Made by a program: the position numbers and the translations under genes
DNA from: a virus
Reading direction: 5' to 3' (one strand)
Virus record (IMG/VR): IMGVR_UViG_3300030329_004146
Coordinates: 1 to 36,549 of that record
DNA length: 36,549 nucleotides
In this document: positions 1 through 9,862 of the stretch, in pieces
How positions within the stretch are numbered: position 1 is the stretch's first letter
How the letters are laid out: every line of letters begins with the position of its first letter
The notes under the pieces: model-generated
Database searches by the model: none
The model's input: the letters and a program-made list of their open reading frames with translations, nothing else
Told to the model about the DNA's origin: nothing

Positions 1-509
1 TAGGACAAGATGCCTCCTTAGCTTCCGCAAGAAGTAATTTAATGCAAATGACACAACAAGGTCTTGGTAGTGGTTTTGGTGGAGTAGGATTTGGTGGTGC
101 AGCGGCAAGTGGTATACGTAGTCAATTTGGTTTAGGTGCACAACAAGCTGGTTTATCTTTAAGAGCAGATATACATGGAATGAGAAGACAGCAAGAAGAA
201 GATTGGTGGAATACATTAGCTGGAGTAGAACAACGTAGAGGTGAAATGTTTGGAAGCAATCCAATAACGGCAAACCAACAATCATCTTCACAAATGTTTG
301 GTGGATCAAATAATCCTTTGTCTAGTGATGTAACAACACAAGGGTTTGAGCAATCAAGTGGAGCTGCTATTCAAGGTGCTCCAGCAAATCCAAGTGAAGG
401 ACAAGCTTGGACTAATAATAACGGTGTTAATATGAAATGGGATGGAGTTGGTATGAGGTGGATGCCAGCAGAACAATATGATTATTATCAAACACGTACA
501 GGTGCATAA
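1..509 (+). CDS. Gly/Gln-rich internal virion protein, 5'-truncated by window edge
   Basis: The reading frame is open from base 3 to the stop at 507-509. The ATG at 42 is therefore probably internal, and the gene begins outside the window. The visible 168 or so residues are rich in Gly, Gln, Ser and Ala (GLGSGFGGVGFGGAAASG), with a charged segment (RRQQEEDWW) and a Trp/Tyr-rich C-terminus. It lies 21 bases before the next gene in a row of rightward virion-type genes that leads into a giant protein. Low-complexity, Ala/Gln-rich proteins in this position are typical of podovirus internal-core or ejection proteins. No enzymatic motif is seen. The role is inferred from context and composition only. 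Confidence 0.6.
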   Translation, partial: GQDASLASARSNLMQMTQQGLGSGFGGVGFGGAAASGIRSQFGLGAQQAGLSLRADIHGMRRQQEEDWWNTLAGVEQRRGEMFGSNPITANQQSSSQMFGGSNNPLSSDVTTQGFEQSSGAAIQGAPANPSEGQAWTNNNGVNMKWDGVGMRWMPAEQYDYYQTRTGA

Positions 510-530
510 CAATTAAAAAGGAGTTTTAAT

Positions 531-1046
531 ATGGCACAATATCAAGAAGGACAATATGTTAGTCAGTTTATGAATACACTGCCTCAACAATTGTTAGCAC
601 ATAGTCAATTTCAAGAAGGTCAAAGGCAATTTGATGCTTTACAGGGATTGCGTGAATCTGCTGAAGAAAGAGCTTTAGCAGCTGAAGCAAGAATGGCAGA
701 GCAATATGAATATGGTAAAGAACAACGCTCTTTACTTAGTATGTTGATGCAAAAAGATCGTGAAATAAACTTAGAAAGATCAGAAGCTATTTCAAGAAAA
801 AATAAAGCTTTAGAAAATATGAAATGGCATGAAAAGTTTTATACAGCTATGCCATGGACAGAAACTGAAAATGAATGGGCACAACGTGTCACTGGTTACG
901 ATCCTTGGGATGAAAGATGGAAACCTTTAGATTTACCAGAAGGTTTAGATCTTGATCCTTCATTATATCAATATGTAAATCAACTGTCTGGTTATAAAGA
1001 TCCAAGGGCAACTTTAATGAACCTAACTATGGGAGGCGCAAGATGA
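531..1046 (+). CDS. Probable internal virion/ejection protein (171 aa)
   Basis: An AAAAAGGAG Shine-Dalgarno lies just before the ATG at 531. The first half (about residues 20-110) is a highly charged Gln/Glu/Ala-rich helix likely to form a coiled coil. The second half is Trp/Pro/Leu-rich (WTETENEW, YDPWDERW). There is no signal peptide or membrane segment. The stop overlaps the next start as ATGA at 1043-1046, so translation is coupled. It is the second of four consecutive virion-type genes ending in the giant protein, an arrangement like the internal-core gene block of podoviruses. No family was recognised and the function is inferred from context. Confidence 0.6.
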   Translation: MAQYQEGQYVSQFMNTLPQQLLAHSQFQEGQRQFDALQGLRESAEERALAAEARMAEQYEYGKEQRSLLSMLMQKDREINLERSEAISRKNKALENMKWHEKFYTAMPWTETENEWAQRVTGYDPWDERWKPLDLPEGLDLDPSLYQYVNQLSGYKDPRATLMNLTMGGAR

Positions 1047-1660
1047 ATCCAAACGATATAATGGCATTAGTAGGAGCATATAATGATGATCCTAGAAGCT
1101 TTACTGATGAAGAAGCTGAAATGATTGCAATGGTTGCTTCCCAAACTGGTATGAAATTTAATAGGGAAAATAAAGCAATCTCTAAAGGTTTATTTAATAT
1201 GGCTGATATAGGTATGTTAGGATTATTACCTAATGAATGGGAACCATATTCACGTGGTGAAAGTGTGTATGGAGAAAGCTTTAGTGAACGAGCTGCTTCA
1301 AATATAGGTTCAATTGCTGGATTACCTTTAGCGTTATTAAGTGGAGCAGGTTTAGTTCGTGGTGGTATAGCTGCGGCTAAAGGTGCTATGGGATTAGCTA
1401 GAGGTGCAAGAGGTGTTGCTGGTGGAGGTGGAGCCGCTGGTGGTGGCGGTGCTGCAGCTGCTGCTCCGTATGCACAAGCAGGTAGAAATTTATTACCAGC
1501 AGGAGAAAATTTATTACAGTTAACAGCTGGTAGACCTATGGGTTTACCACCTGCTCAACCTAGAATGCTACCACCATGGCAACCAACAATGATACCCGCC
1601 TATGCACAAAGTAGATACAATACTATTCAACGAGGTTTTCAAGATAGGTATTTTTCATAA
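1043..1660 (+). CDS. Virion protein sharing an N-terminal module with the giant protein (205 aa)
   Basis: The start overlaps the previous stop (ATGA) and has a GGGAGG Shine-Dalgarno. Residues about 5-110 contain a Y-x-x-x-P-x-x-FTDEE helix-turn motif, FNRE, a Gly/Leu-Pro stretch and SERAASNIGSIAGLPLALLSG. The same order of motifs is found in the first about 110 residues of the next gene product (MYRGNPMLFTDD, FKRI, GPEP, AIAHSIGHLIGF). A Gly/Ala low-complexity linker follows (about 115-142), then a Pro/Gln-rich tail. I read the pair as paralogous N-termini, possibly a domain for incorporation into the virion core or for membrane interaction during ejection. Catalytic motifs are absent. Confidence 0.6.
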   Translation: MNPNDIMALVGAYNDDPRSFTDEEAEMIAMVASQTGMKFNRENKAISKGLFNMADIGMLGLLPNEWEPYSRGESVYGESFSERAASNIGSIAGLPLALLSGAGLVRGGIAAAKGAMGLARGARGVAGGGGAAGGGGAAAAAPYAQAGRNLLPAGENLLQLTAGRPMGLPPAQPRMLPPWQPTMIPAYAQSRYNTIQRGFQDRYFS

Positions 1661-1668
1661 GTTAGAAA

Positions 1669-4600
1669 ATGGCTAACGGCTTTGAATCAGTACGAATCAA
1701 ACGTCTTATTGATATGTATAGGGGAAACCCTATGTTATTTACAGACGACCAACTTGATGAGCTAGAAGAACTTGCTCAACAAGTAGAGATTCCTTTTAAA
1801 AGAATAGAAAATAACTTTGATTTAAAACGTACTACAGAAATAGCTGTAGGCGGTTTGTTTGAAGGTTTTACTACTATACCACTTGGACCTGAACCTAGAA
1901 ATAGTTATGAAGCTATTGCTCATTCTATAGGTCATCTAATAGGCTTTGCACCTGCTATTACTTCTATACCTTTAAGAGGATTAGCTAAGGGTGCATCTAA
2001 GTTGGGTCTTAAAGGAGTTCAACGTGGTTTTGAAAAAGGGGCTTTTGGTGCTCAAGTAATAAATAAATATTCAGTTCCAATGTTCTTTGGAGATAGAGCT
2101 AGTAATTTAGTTAACAAAGGCGTAGCTAAAGCTGGTTTAGAAACTATGGATTTTATGAAACGTGGAGCTGATGCTAGGGGAGTATTAGACCAAGCAGTTC
2201 ATTTGGGTACAGCTAGTGCAGTAAGTTCTATATGGGGAGGACCAGATGAAATACTTAATTCAATGATACATGGCTCATTAGCTGGTGGTGCATTTGGTGG
2301 GTTAGGTAATTTTACTCGTATAGGTAAAATGTTAAAAAGTAAAAATGTTGAAAATCATAAACAGGCTGAACAGCTTATTAAGGCTGGTATAGGTTCTATG
2401 ATAACAGGACTTCCAACAACTTTACAAGATCATCCTATTGAAATGCAATTATATCAATATCTATTAGGAGGGTTCTTTGGTTATACCGCTAGACCTTCAT
2501 ATGAAAAAGAAGGTCAAAAGTTTTGGGCTGAATCAATGTCTAATGGTACTCCTGATGCTGTTTTTTATCCACATAAAAATCCTGAGTGGAAAAATATGTC
2601 TAGAAAAACTAAAGATTATATTAATGAGCAAGTAGCAGAACAAGCTCGTACAACTTTAGCTAAGACACATGCTTGGGGGGATCCTCAAGATGTTAAAACA
2701 AGTGCTGCTATTGAACAGCATTTATATGACACAGCTAAAAGTAGACACGGTAGAGAACCAACTAAAAAAGAGATTGATGCTATAGCTAAAGAACAAGCTG
2801 GAGATATAGTTTATGAAGGTATTACAGTTAATTTAGATCAATTTGAACAACCATTACCTGAGTTTGGAGAAGACCCAAGACAGGGATTTAAAGGGCAAAT
2901 GCTTGTACAAATATTTCCTGATGGAACCATAGAAGCGAAGACACGTAAAGGTGATTATTGGGGTGCAAGAATGGATGAAAAAGTTCCTGTTGATATTGAA
3001 GGAAAAGATTTAGGTGTTCCAGCTGAAAATTTTGATGGAAGAAGAATAGGTACAATTAAATATATTAATATTAACGGAGATAAAAATAGAACAAGTGGAT
3101 TTATTGTAGCCAACAAACCTTTTGCTGGTAAACCTAATTGGGAAACTGGAAGAATAGATGAATTTGTATCTAAGAAAGATTGGTATAAGATTGAGAGTCA
3201 TTTAAACTCTAAAAATATATATATAGATGGTGGTGTTAAAGATAAAGGTATATTAAAAGTAAGTCAGTATCATACAGATATAAATCAAATATCTGTAGAG
3301 CAGATTATTGATGTCCTTGCAAGAGGTCAATTAAAATCATTACCTAATGCAGAGCAATTAAGTAGAGCTGAACAAAATTTAGAATTAAAGAAATTTAGAC
3401 AAGAGATAACTGAAAGTTTTAATGATAGTCTTAAAAAAGAATTTGAATGGTTTGGTGATGCTCTTGAAACACAACAAATGAAAGACACAGTTACTGCTAA
3501 CCATGAAAGACAATGGAAAAGTAATGTTCTTTGGGAAGCACAGCGTCATAATTTATATAAACAAGGTGGAGATCAACGTGGTTTTACTGAAATAGGTAGG
3601 CTAATGGAGCCAGAAATTGGTGCTAGAAATGTAGTTGATAGAAATAAGCGAGAACAGTTAATGCATACAAAAAGTATGCCTGTAAACTTTAATATTGATG
3701 GTAAGAATACATTAAATATTGCAGTATTAAATGATTGGAAACCTGATATTAAAGAACATCCTGATATGTATTATAAAGATAGTAAAGGTGTGGATAGGTG
3801 GTATGGATCTGAAACAGATGGTGCTATATATTTTAGGCATAAAGTTTTTGATGATGTTATTAATAAGTCTGGATATATAGACCCTAATACAAAAGAAGCA
3901 TTTAAAGATTTAATGATAGATGCTGGTATGTTAAAACCAGTTATGGTTAGTAGATTAGGTTCAGATGTTTTATTAGTTAAATCAGCTGGTAGAAGAGCTA
4001 GTGACGCTATGAATAAATACATGGAGGCTAATGGACTTGATGTAATTGTAATGGATTCTGCTGCAAAACATAAAGGCGTAATACAAGGTAGTAATTATGA
4101 TTTTGTAGATGGAGAATATAGATCAGATCCTTTAGATATAAAGCAAGTTCCTGTTAGTGATTTACGATTAGACTTAGGTGTATATGAAAATACTTCTAAA
4201 TCTACAAAGCCTCAGTTAATTGTAAGGCAGTTATTTGGTAATACTAATGAAGAACAATTTCCTAAAGGATTTGTTGATTTTGTTTTCAAGGAAATATATG
4301 AGCCATTAATCAACGGTGATCCTGTAACTAATAAAACTATTGCGTCTTATTTAAAAGACCCTAAGTTGTTTTCAAGTAAAGATTTAAAAGAAATAAATGT
4401 AGACGATATATCTATAGAGAATATTCATAAAATAATACAAGGAGATAGTGAATTAGCAACTAAAGTTAGAAATCATATATTAAAAGCAGATACTGAAAGA
4501 AAAGATGCAGAGCCTGATTTAAATTTTACAGATGATGCTTTTCGTGATTATGTATATAGAAATATGCGTGTTGTTAATACAGTAGGAGCTACTTCTGCTG

Positions 4601-7600
4601 TAGCATATGAATTTAAACCTACTAGTAAAATGTTTATAGATGCTTATAAACGATATGTTATTGATAGATATTTAAGACCTAGGTGGAAATATTCTGGTAA
4701 AGGTTGGTTAGCACCATATGATATAGAATATATTAAAGGGGATATGAAATTACAATCTGGAGAATTCATGGCTGATAACAACCATAAGAATTTTCCAGTA
4801 AAAATAGATATAGATTTATTTAAGGAAGTTTTTCCAAAACATAAAGGAGGTGTTAATCTTGGTAATCTCGTGGCTGCGAAAGAAAGAATTCAAAATCCGA
4901 GTGTGGTTAATCAGCTCAAAAGCAGGGGAAAATACAGCAAAGTTAGCAAAGCTATTGATGATGCTTTTGATTTTATGGTTATTCGTGTACCAGCCGATTC
5001 AGCAAGCGGTGCACGGGTACTACGATTTAAGGGCTTCACTGGTAGAAAAGGTAATGCCCTTATTACTCATCCACGTGATGATGCCTATTTGGGTGGTGCA
5101 GATAAAGATTCAGATTCTGCTTTCATGTATCATGGATTTGATAAAAAGATTCTCAAAGCTTACAGAGATCTCAATTCCGAATGGGAGAAGAATGGTAGAG
5201 TGATTGATGGTAAGTCTCGTGAATTAGATTCTTTATTTGGACAAGGAGATACTGCTGCTTATGAAACTAAAGCTAGTATTTTCTCTCCATCAATGAGAAA
5301 GACAGTAGCTAAGAATGTATTTCATGGTAACCATGGCATAGGGTGGGCTATTAATAATAGATTAGCAATACAATCTTTAATTGATTCAGCTAATGCTAAT
5401 AAAGGAAAGTTGAATGTACCTGTATACACTAAAGCTGGAAAATTAAAGGGTACATATTCTCTAGAATTAAAACCTAACGGTGGATATGAAATGCGTAAAT
5501 TAGCTAGAGAAATGTTAAATAGATCAGCTGATGCTGGTAACTATCCTAATATGATTTCTTATGTTAAGTTCCCTCAAATGTTATTTGATTCTGCATTTAC
5601 AGGAAAATTTAAACCTGAAGCTTGGTTTAAAAAGTATGCAGAAAAAGAAGGTTTTGATATACAAAGTGAAATAAAGTATTCTGATATTAAAAGTTCTGCT
5701 GCAGGTGATGTTGCAAAAATAGTTTCATCTTTTAAGCCTAATGCTAAAAGTAAAATAAAAGATGGCGTTTCTATGTCTTTTGATGAATTTCAACACATAT
5801 TAAAACAACATGGAAAATCATCACATCCAGCTTTGATTTCAAAGTTAGCTAATAAAGCATATAAAGATGGAGTAGGTGACTTAGTGTTTACCAGATTGTA
5901 TGATAATAATATAAAATTAGTTAATCAATTAAATCAATTATTAAATAAAGATCCATTAGCAAGAGAATTATCTGGCTTTACACAAGCTGGTTTATCTAAA
6001 AATTTAGAAGTTGCTAAAATTAAAGCTAATGAAAGTGGTAACTGGAATCAGTTAACCGAAATTTTAATGAAAGAAAATCATAAAATAGCTAGTTTTTTAT
6101 CTTTAGTTAAGAAGGGTCATCAAATTGAAAAAGAAATTTTAGATGCAGGTGGAAGTAGAAGTAAGGTTATACGTAACCTAAAAATTATTACAGCAGAAGC
6201 TGATAAGATTAAACTAAAATATAAAAATGTTGATAAACGAAATGATGAAGAATCAACTAATAGTTATTTTTCTGATTTTGATGCTGAGCTTAGAGATTTA
6301 AAAGTAAATCTACAGCTAAGATTAGAAAAAGATTCAAATGCTAATATATATTTAGATTTTTTAGATCAATATATGTTAAGTCCTTTTGCTAAAGGACAGC
6401 GTTATGGTTTATTTAGTAGGATACCTTGGCAGTCATCTGTAATACCTAATAAAGCCATTAAAGATTTCTTTGGAGAATTAGATAAGGTTAGCAAACTAGC
6501 AGCATTACCTGAAAAAACTCAGACTCCACAGATAGATAAATTTATAGATTATATGCATCAGCCGTCTTCGTTTAATAAGATCAATGAGAGTTTTGCTAAA
6601 GTAGATAAAAGATTTGTAGAGTTTGAAGGAAAATCTTTAGTAGGTGGAGAGAAGTTTGAAGCATCTGTTGAAAGATTAAAGCAGCATATGTCAGAACATC
6701 CTTTCTGGAGTCAACATCCAGAGGATGCTTTTTATGAGTTTACTAGTATATTTGAAGTAGCTGGTAGAGATTTTTCAACCATAACTAGGGGTGACATAGG
6801 TAATCTTTTACGTTATTTTGAATATTACAATCCTAAAAATAAACGTAGTTGGATTGATCAAATGGTTAATGACAATTTTCCCAATACTAAAGCTCGGGAC
6901 CCTATGAGAGTTCAGAGGATATTCTATTATAATAGACCTATTACTTTAGATAAAAAGACAGCTGCATATGAAGCTATAGTATTTGGTGAAATGAATGCAT
7001 TTGTTAAGACTGCAGATGGACCTGTTATTAAGAAAGTAAAAAAAGTTTTATCTACACATGGTGGTATTAAAGATTGGTTAAGTAAAATGGTTTCTCAGGT
7101 AGAAAACGAAGCCACTATTGTACATGAAAAAATGGATGATGTTACGTATAAAACAATTGGAAGTCTTACTCCTAATGAAAGAGTAGAATTATTTAATAAT
7201 GTAGTTGACGTAATGGAAGGGAAGATCAATAGAGAGTCGTTAAAAGATTATTTTAAAAAAGAATTTACAGTAGTAATAGATCCTAAGACAAAAAAGAAAA
7301 AAACATGGACTGGTGAGCAAATGTTTGATTCTTTAACTACTACAGTTAAAAATGATTTAGATATTTTTTCTAAAGAATATATTCACGCAACAAGAAACAA
7401 TGTAAGATTGTCTGAAAATGAAGGAGAAGGTTGGAAACAATTAGATATAGATATTGCTAAAAAACCATTAGTTAAGTTGAATAAGTATATGATATGGAAG
7501 AATGGTATTTTTGATTATGACAATTTTCATAGAAAAGTTATAAAACCTGTATGGGAAGGCAAGCCTGTTCCTAAAGACTTACCTATGGAATCTATTTTAC

Positions 7601-9861
7601 GAGCACAATATGAATATATGTTAAATAAAAAAGCAGCTTTATCTAAAGGCAGTAAAAAACAATATGCTATTAAAGATAGAAAAAACAATCCATTTAATAA
7701 TATTGGTATTATAGATAGAGAATCTTATTTCCCGCATGTTTGGAGAGAAAGAATTGGTAAGAGTTTTACTAAAGCAGAGAAAGCTGAGCTTGATAAGTAT
7801 TTTAATGATAAAGTACAATCAGAATATAATAAAGTATTAAGCAGTGCTAAATTATACAATGAATGGGTAAATGAAATTACTCGATCTTTACCTGCTATGA
7901 GTAAAAAACAACAAAAGAAATTAAAAGTTATTTTACAAGATTATCAAAAAACAGGTAATAAAGATGAAATTAACAAAATAATTAAGCATAATATAGGTGC
8001 TATTGTTAAATATGAGAACGATGCATTCTCACATTCTACCTTATTTGGCGAAAAACACATGTTTGACGCTACTTTTGATGTTAATTGGGAGAGACCTTTG
8101 CCTGAAATAGAAAAGACTCTTAAGGACATAGGTTTTTATTCCAGATCAAGTAATTTATTAGAAAGAGATTCTAATATGCCAGCTTATATGCGTGAATATG
8201 AAGCATTAAAAGCATATAAAGAATCAATAGTAAAATCCAGATTAAAAAATCTTGGATCATTAATGGCTAACGCTCAAATAGATGGTATGATTAAAAATAA
8301 ACCATTTGGTAAATACACAAAGGATCATGCAGAATTATATCGTATGTATTTACGTGATGTATTGGGATACAGAACTACTTTTTCTGAATGGGTATTAGAA
8401 GCAATGCATAATAGCGATCCATTAAAACTGAAAAAGAATATGTACTATGGTACTAGTGATCATAATATGATTAATCAGTTAGATAGAATAGCTAATTTTT
8501 TTGGTGGTTCGTTACCTTTTAAAATACCTAGAGCTGAACAAGCTAGACATGAATACTTTTCTAGACTTATACATAAGTATGGAGCATTAGAAGCTCAGTA
8601 TCAATTATTAACGTTGCTTGCTAATACTGGTACTGCTACTGGTAATTTATTTGGAGGTTCATTAAATACTATTACAAAGACTGGTTTAAGAAATTTTACT
8701 AGAGCATCTAGTTTTAAATGGTTAAAAAAGAATTTACTTTTTGATGCAGATGGAACTCCGCTGTTATATTTAAACAATGGTAAACCTGTTGAAACAAAAG
8801 CTGATTTAAAGAAGTGGTTAGTAGAAAAAGGAGTTATTGAGCAATATATAAGAAATGAATTGCAAGTAAATCCTAAAGTAAGAGCGATAAAAAATCAACG
8901 TGCAGTAAAACAATTTGCAGAAGATTTTATACAATTATTAAAACGTAATCCAAGTCCTAATAAAGAGACTATAAAAGAGCTCGCTGATAGATATAATATA
9001 TGGGATGCGGTTGTAAAAACAGGTGCTTTTCCTATGCAAGCTTCTGAAGTTTGGTTACGTAATAATTCTTTTCTTTCTCATCTCTTACAACAAAGAGATG
9101 CTTTTAACGGAATGGCAGGTGAGATTGATATAAACAATCAAGCCTTTATAAATCAGGCTTTACGTGGTGTAGAAGCTACACAATTTGTATATCATAGTGT
9201 AGGTCGTTCTGCATTTATGAGAACTGCTACAGGTAAAGTATTGACAAGATTTAAAAACTTTGTACAAAACCAAATAGGTTTTCAACGTGAAGTATATAAA
9301 CAAGCAAAAGTATATGGATTTAAAAAAGGTACTAAACCATACGAAGATTTTGAAAGATTATTTATTATTAATGCTATGCTTATGGCTTTAGGTGCAGCAT
9401 TTTCATACAGTCTATTTGATACAGTAACTCCTCCTCCGTTTGATTGGATGAGAGAAATGGCTGAATTACTCTATGGCGATAAGAGAGAGCGTGAAAGAGC
9501 TTTTTATGGAACATATCCAAGGGCTATTGCTCCATTGCAAATAGCAACTCCTCCTATTGCACGTGTACCTCAGTCATTTGCCATGGTACTTAATGGTGAC
9601 TGGGATCGATTTACAGACTATTACATATATACTCTATTCCCTTTTGGAAGAGTAGCAAGATCGTTAGATAAAACTTTTGATGAACCATACGGAACAACGT
9701 TTGGCAGAGGAATGCAGCAGTTCTTCCGTATACCAACAGATAAATTTGTTGCTAGATATGATAAGGCTCAACTAGAAAAGATGCGTAAAGAATATATAGA
9801 AAACAATCTAGATGAAATGAGCGAAGATTTAGGCAATGAATGGGATAATAAGGAGAACTAA
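1669..9861 (+). CDS. Giant virion protein with two-barrel (DPBB) RNA polymerase signatures, 2730 aa
   Basis: This one gene is 22% of the window. N-terminus (1-110): module shared with the preceding gene product, including a hydrophobic patch (SIGHLIGFAPAITSI). Middle: KPVMVS then LLVKSAG (K771) and DVIVMDSAAKHKG (K800, K802), matching the Lys-bearing beta-like double-psi barrel. Next IRVPADSASG (1105-1114), GNALITHP (1128-1135) and GADKDSD (1143-1149), a DxDxD metal-binding loop with the R-x-P upstream as in beta'-like barrels. Then HGIGWAINN (1222-1230), like the conserved post-catalytic motif of crAss-like phage RNA polymerases. C-terminus: hydrophobic helix about 2565-2583 and a Pro-rich end, as expected of a membrane-active ejected protein. 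Predicted role: RNA polymerase carried in the capsid and injected with DNA to transcribe early genes. The start at 1669 has no good Shine-Dalgarno, so coupling to the upstream gene is likely. No T7-type RNA polymerase or transglycosylase motif was found. The motifs are seen; packaging and activity are inferred. Confidence 0.72.
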   Translation: MANGFESVRIKRLIDMYRGNPMLFTDDQLDELEELAQQVEIPFKRIENNFDLKRTTEIAVGGLFEGFTTIPLGPEPRNSYEAIAHSIGHLIGFAPAITSIPLRGLAKGASKLGLKGVQRGFEKGAFGAQVINKYSVPMFFGDRASNLVNKGVAKAGLETMDFMKRGADARGVLDQAVHLGTASAVSSIWGGPDEILNSMIHGSLAGGAFGGLGNFTRIGKMLKSKNVENHKQAEQLIKAGIGSMITGLPTTLQDHPIEMQLYQYLLGGFFGYTARPSYEKEGQKFWAESMSNGTPDAVFYPHKNPEWKNMSRKTKDYINEQVAEQARTTLAKTHAWGDPQDVKTSAAIEQHLYDTAKSRHGREPTKKEIDAIAKEQAGDIVYEGITVNLDQFEQPLPEFGEDPRQGFKGQMLVQIFPDGTIEAKTRKGDYWGARMDEKVPVDIEGKDLGVPAENFDGRRIGTIKYININGDKNRTSGFIVANKPFAGKPNWETGRIDEFVSKKDWYKIESHLNSKNIYIDGGVKDKGILKVSQYHTDINQISVEQIIDVLARGQLKSLPNAEQLSRAEQNLELKKFRQEITESFNDSLKKEFEWFGDALETQQMKDTVTANHERQWKSNVLWEAQRHNLYKQGGDQRGFTEIGRLMEPEIGARNVVDRNKREQLMHTKSMPVNFNIDGKNTLNIAVLNDWKPDIKEHPDMYYKDSKGVDRWYGSETDGAIYFRHKVFDDVINKSGYIDPNTKEAFKDLMIDAGMLKPVMVSRLGSDVLLVKSAGRRASDAMNKYMEANGLDVIVMDSAAKHKGVIQGSNYDFVDGEYRSDPLDIKQVPVSDLRLDLGVYENTSKSTKPQLIVRQLFGNTNEEQFPKGFVDFVFKEIYEPLINGDPVTNKTIASYLKDPKLFSSKDLKEINVDDISIENIHKIIQGDSELATKVRNHILKADTERKDAEPDLNFTDDAFRDYVYRNMRVVNTVGATSAVAYEFKPTSKMFIDAYKRYVIDRYLRPRWKYSGKGWLAPYDIEYIKGDMKLQSGEFMADNNHKNFPVKIDIDLFKEVFPKHKGGVNLGNLVAAKERIQNPSVVNQLKSRGKYSKVSKAIDDAFDFMVIRVPADSASGARVLRFKGFTGRKGNALITHPRDDAYLGGADKDSDSAFMYHGFDKKILKAYRDLNSEWEKNGRVIDGKSRELDSLFGQGDTAAYETKASIFSPSMRKTVAKNVFHGNHGIGWAINNRLAIQSLIDSANANKGKLNVPVYTKAGKLKGTYSLELKPNGGYEMRKLAREMLNRSADAGNYPNMISYVKFPQMLFDSAFTGKFKPEAWFKKYAEKEGFDIQSEIKYSDIKSSAAGDVAKIVSSFKPNAKSKIKDGVSMSFDEFQHILKQHGKSSHPALISKLANKAYKDGVGDLVFTRLYDNNIKLVNQLNQLLNKDPLARELSGFTQAGLSKNLEVAKIKANESGNWNQLTEILMKENHKIASFLSLVKKGHQIEKEILDAGGSRSKVIRNLKIITAEADKIKLKYKNVDKRNDEESTNSYFSDFDAELRDLKVNLQLRLEKDSNANIYLDFLDQYMLSPFAKGQRYGLFSRIPWQSSVIPNKAIKDFFGELDKVSKLAALPEKTQTPQIDKFIDYMHQPSSFNKINESFAKVDKRFVEFEGKSLVGGEKFEASVERLKQHMSEHPFWSQHPEDAFYEFTSIFEVAGRDFSTITRGDIGNLLRYFEYYNPKNKRSWIDQMVNDNFPNTKARDPMRVQRIFYYNRPITLDKKTAAYEAIVFGEMNAFVKTADGPVIKKVKKVLSTHGGIKDWLSKMVSQVENEATIVHEKMDDVTYKTIGSLTPNERVELFNNVVDVMEGKINRESLKDYFKKEFTVVIDPKTKKKKTWTGEQMFDSLTTTVKNDLDIFSKEYIHATRNNVRLSENEGEGWKQLDIDIAKKPLVKLNKYMIWKNGIFDYDNFHRKVIKPVWEGKPVPKDLPMESILRAQYEYMLNKKAALSKGSKKQYAIKDRKNNPFNNIGIIDRESYFPHVWRERIGKSFTKAEKAELDKYFNDKVQSEYNKVLSSAKLYNEWVNEITRSLPAMSKKQQKKLKVILQDYQKTGNKDEINKIIKHNIGAIVKYENDAFSHSTLFGEKHMFDATFDVNWERPLPEIEKTLKDIGFYSRSSNLLERDSNMPAYMREYEALKAYKESIVKSRLKNLGSLMANAQIDGMIKNKPFGKYTKDHAELYRMYLRDVLGYRTTFSEWVLEAMHNSDPLKLKKNMYYGTSDHNMINQLDRIANFFGGSLPFKIPRAEQARHEYFSRLIHKYGALEAQYQLLTLLANTGTATGNLFGGSLNTITKTGLRNFTRASSFKWLKKNLLFDADGTPLLYLNNGKPVETKADLKKWLVEKGVIEQYIRNELQVNPKVRAIKNQRAVKQFAEDFIQLLKRNPSPNKETIKELADRYNIWDAVVKTGAFPMQASEVWLRNNSFLSHLLQQRDAFNGMAGEIDINNQAFINQALRGVEATQFVYHSVGRSAFMRTATGKVLTRFKNFVQNQIGFQREVYKQAKVYGFKKGTKPYEDFERLFIINAMLMALGAAFSYSLFDTVTPPPFDWMREMAELLYGDKRERERAFYGTYPRAIAPLQIATPPIARVPQSFAMVLNGDWDRFTDYYIYTLFPFGRVARSLDKTFDEPYGTTFGRGMQQFFRIPTDKFVARYDKAQLEKMRKEYIENNLDEMSEDLGNEWDNKEN

Positions 9862-9862
9862 A

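Noticed and set aside
4850-5203. 117-codon open frame in another phase inside the giant gene
   Set aside because: The main frame here encodes the best conserved motifs (R-x-P, GADKDSD). The alternate product is hydrophobic and Leu/Ile-rich without motifs, and no extra Shine-Dalgarno evidence supports it beyond a chance AAAGGAGG.
1669-9861. T7-type single-subunit RNA polymerase or lytic transglycosylase domain in the giant protein
   Set aside because: No T7-type or N4-type polymerase motifs and no transglycosylase E-x...GLMQ-type motif were found. The only coherent catalytic pattern is the DxDxD set.
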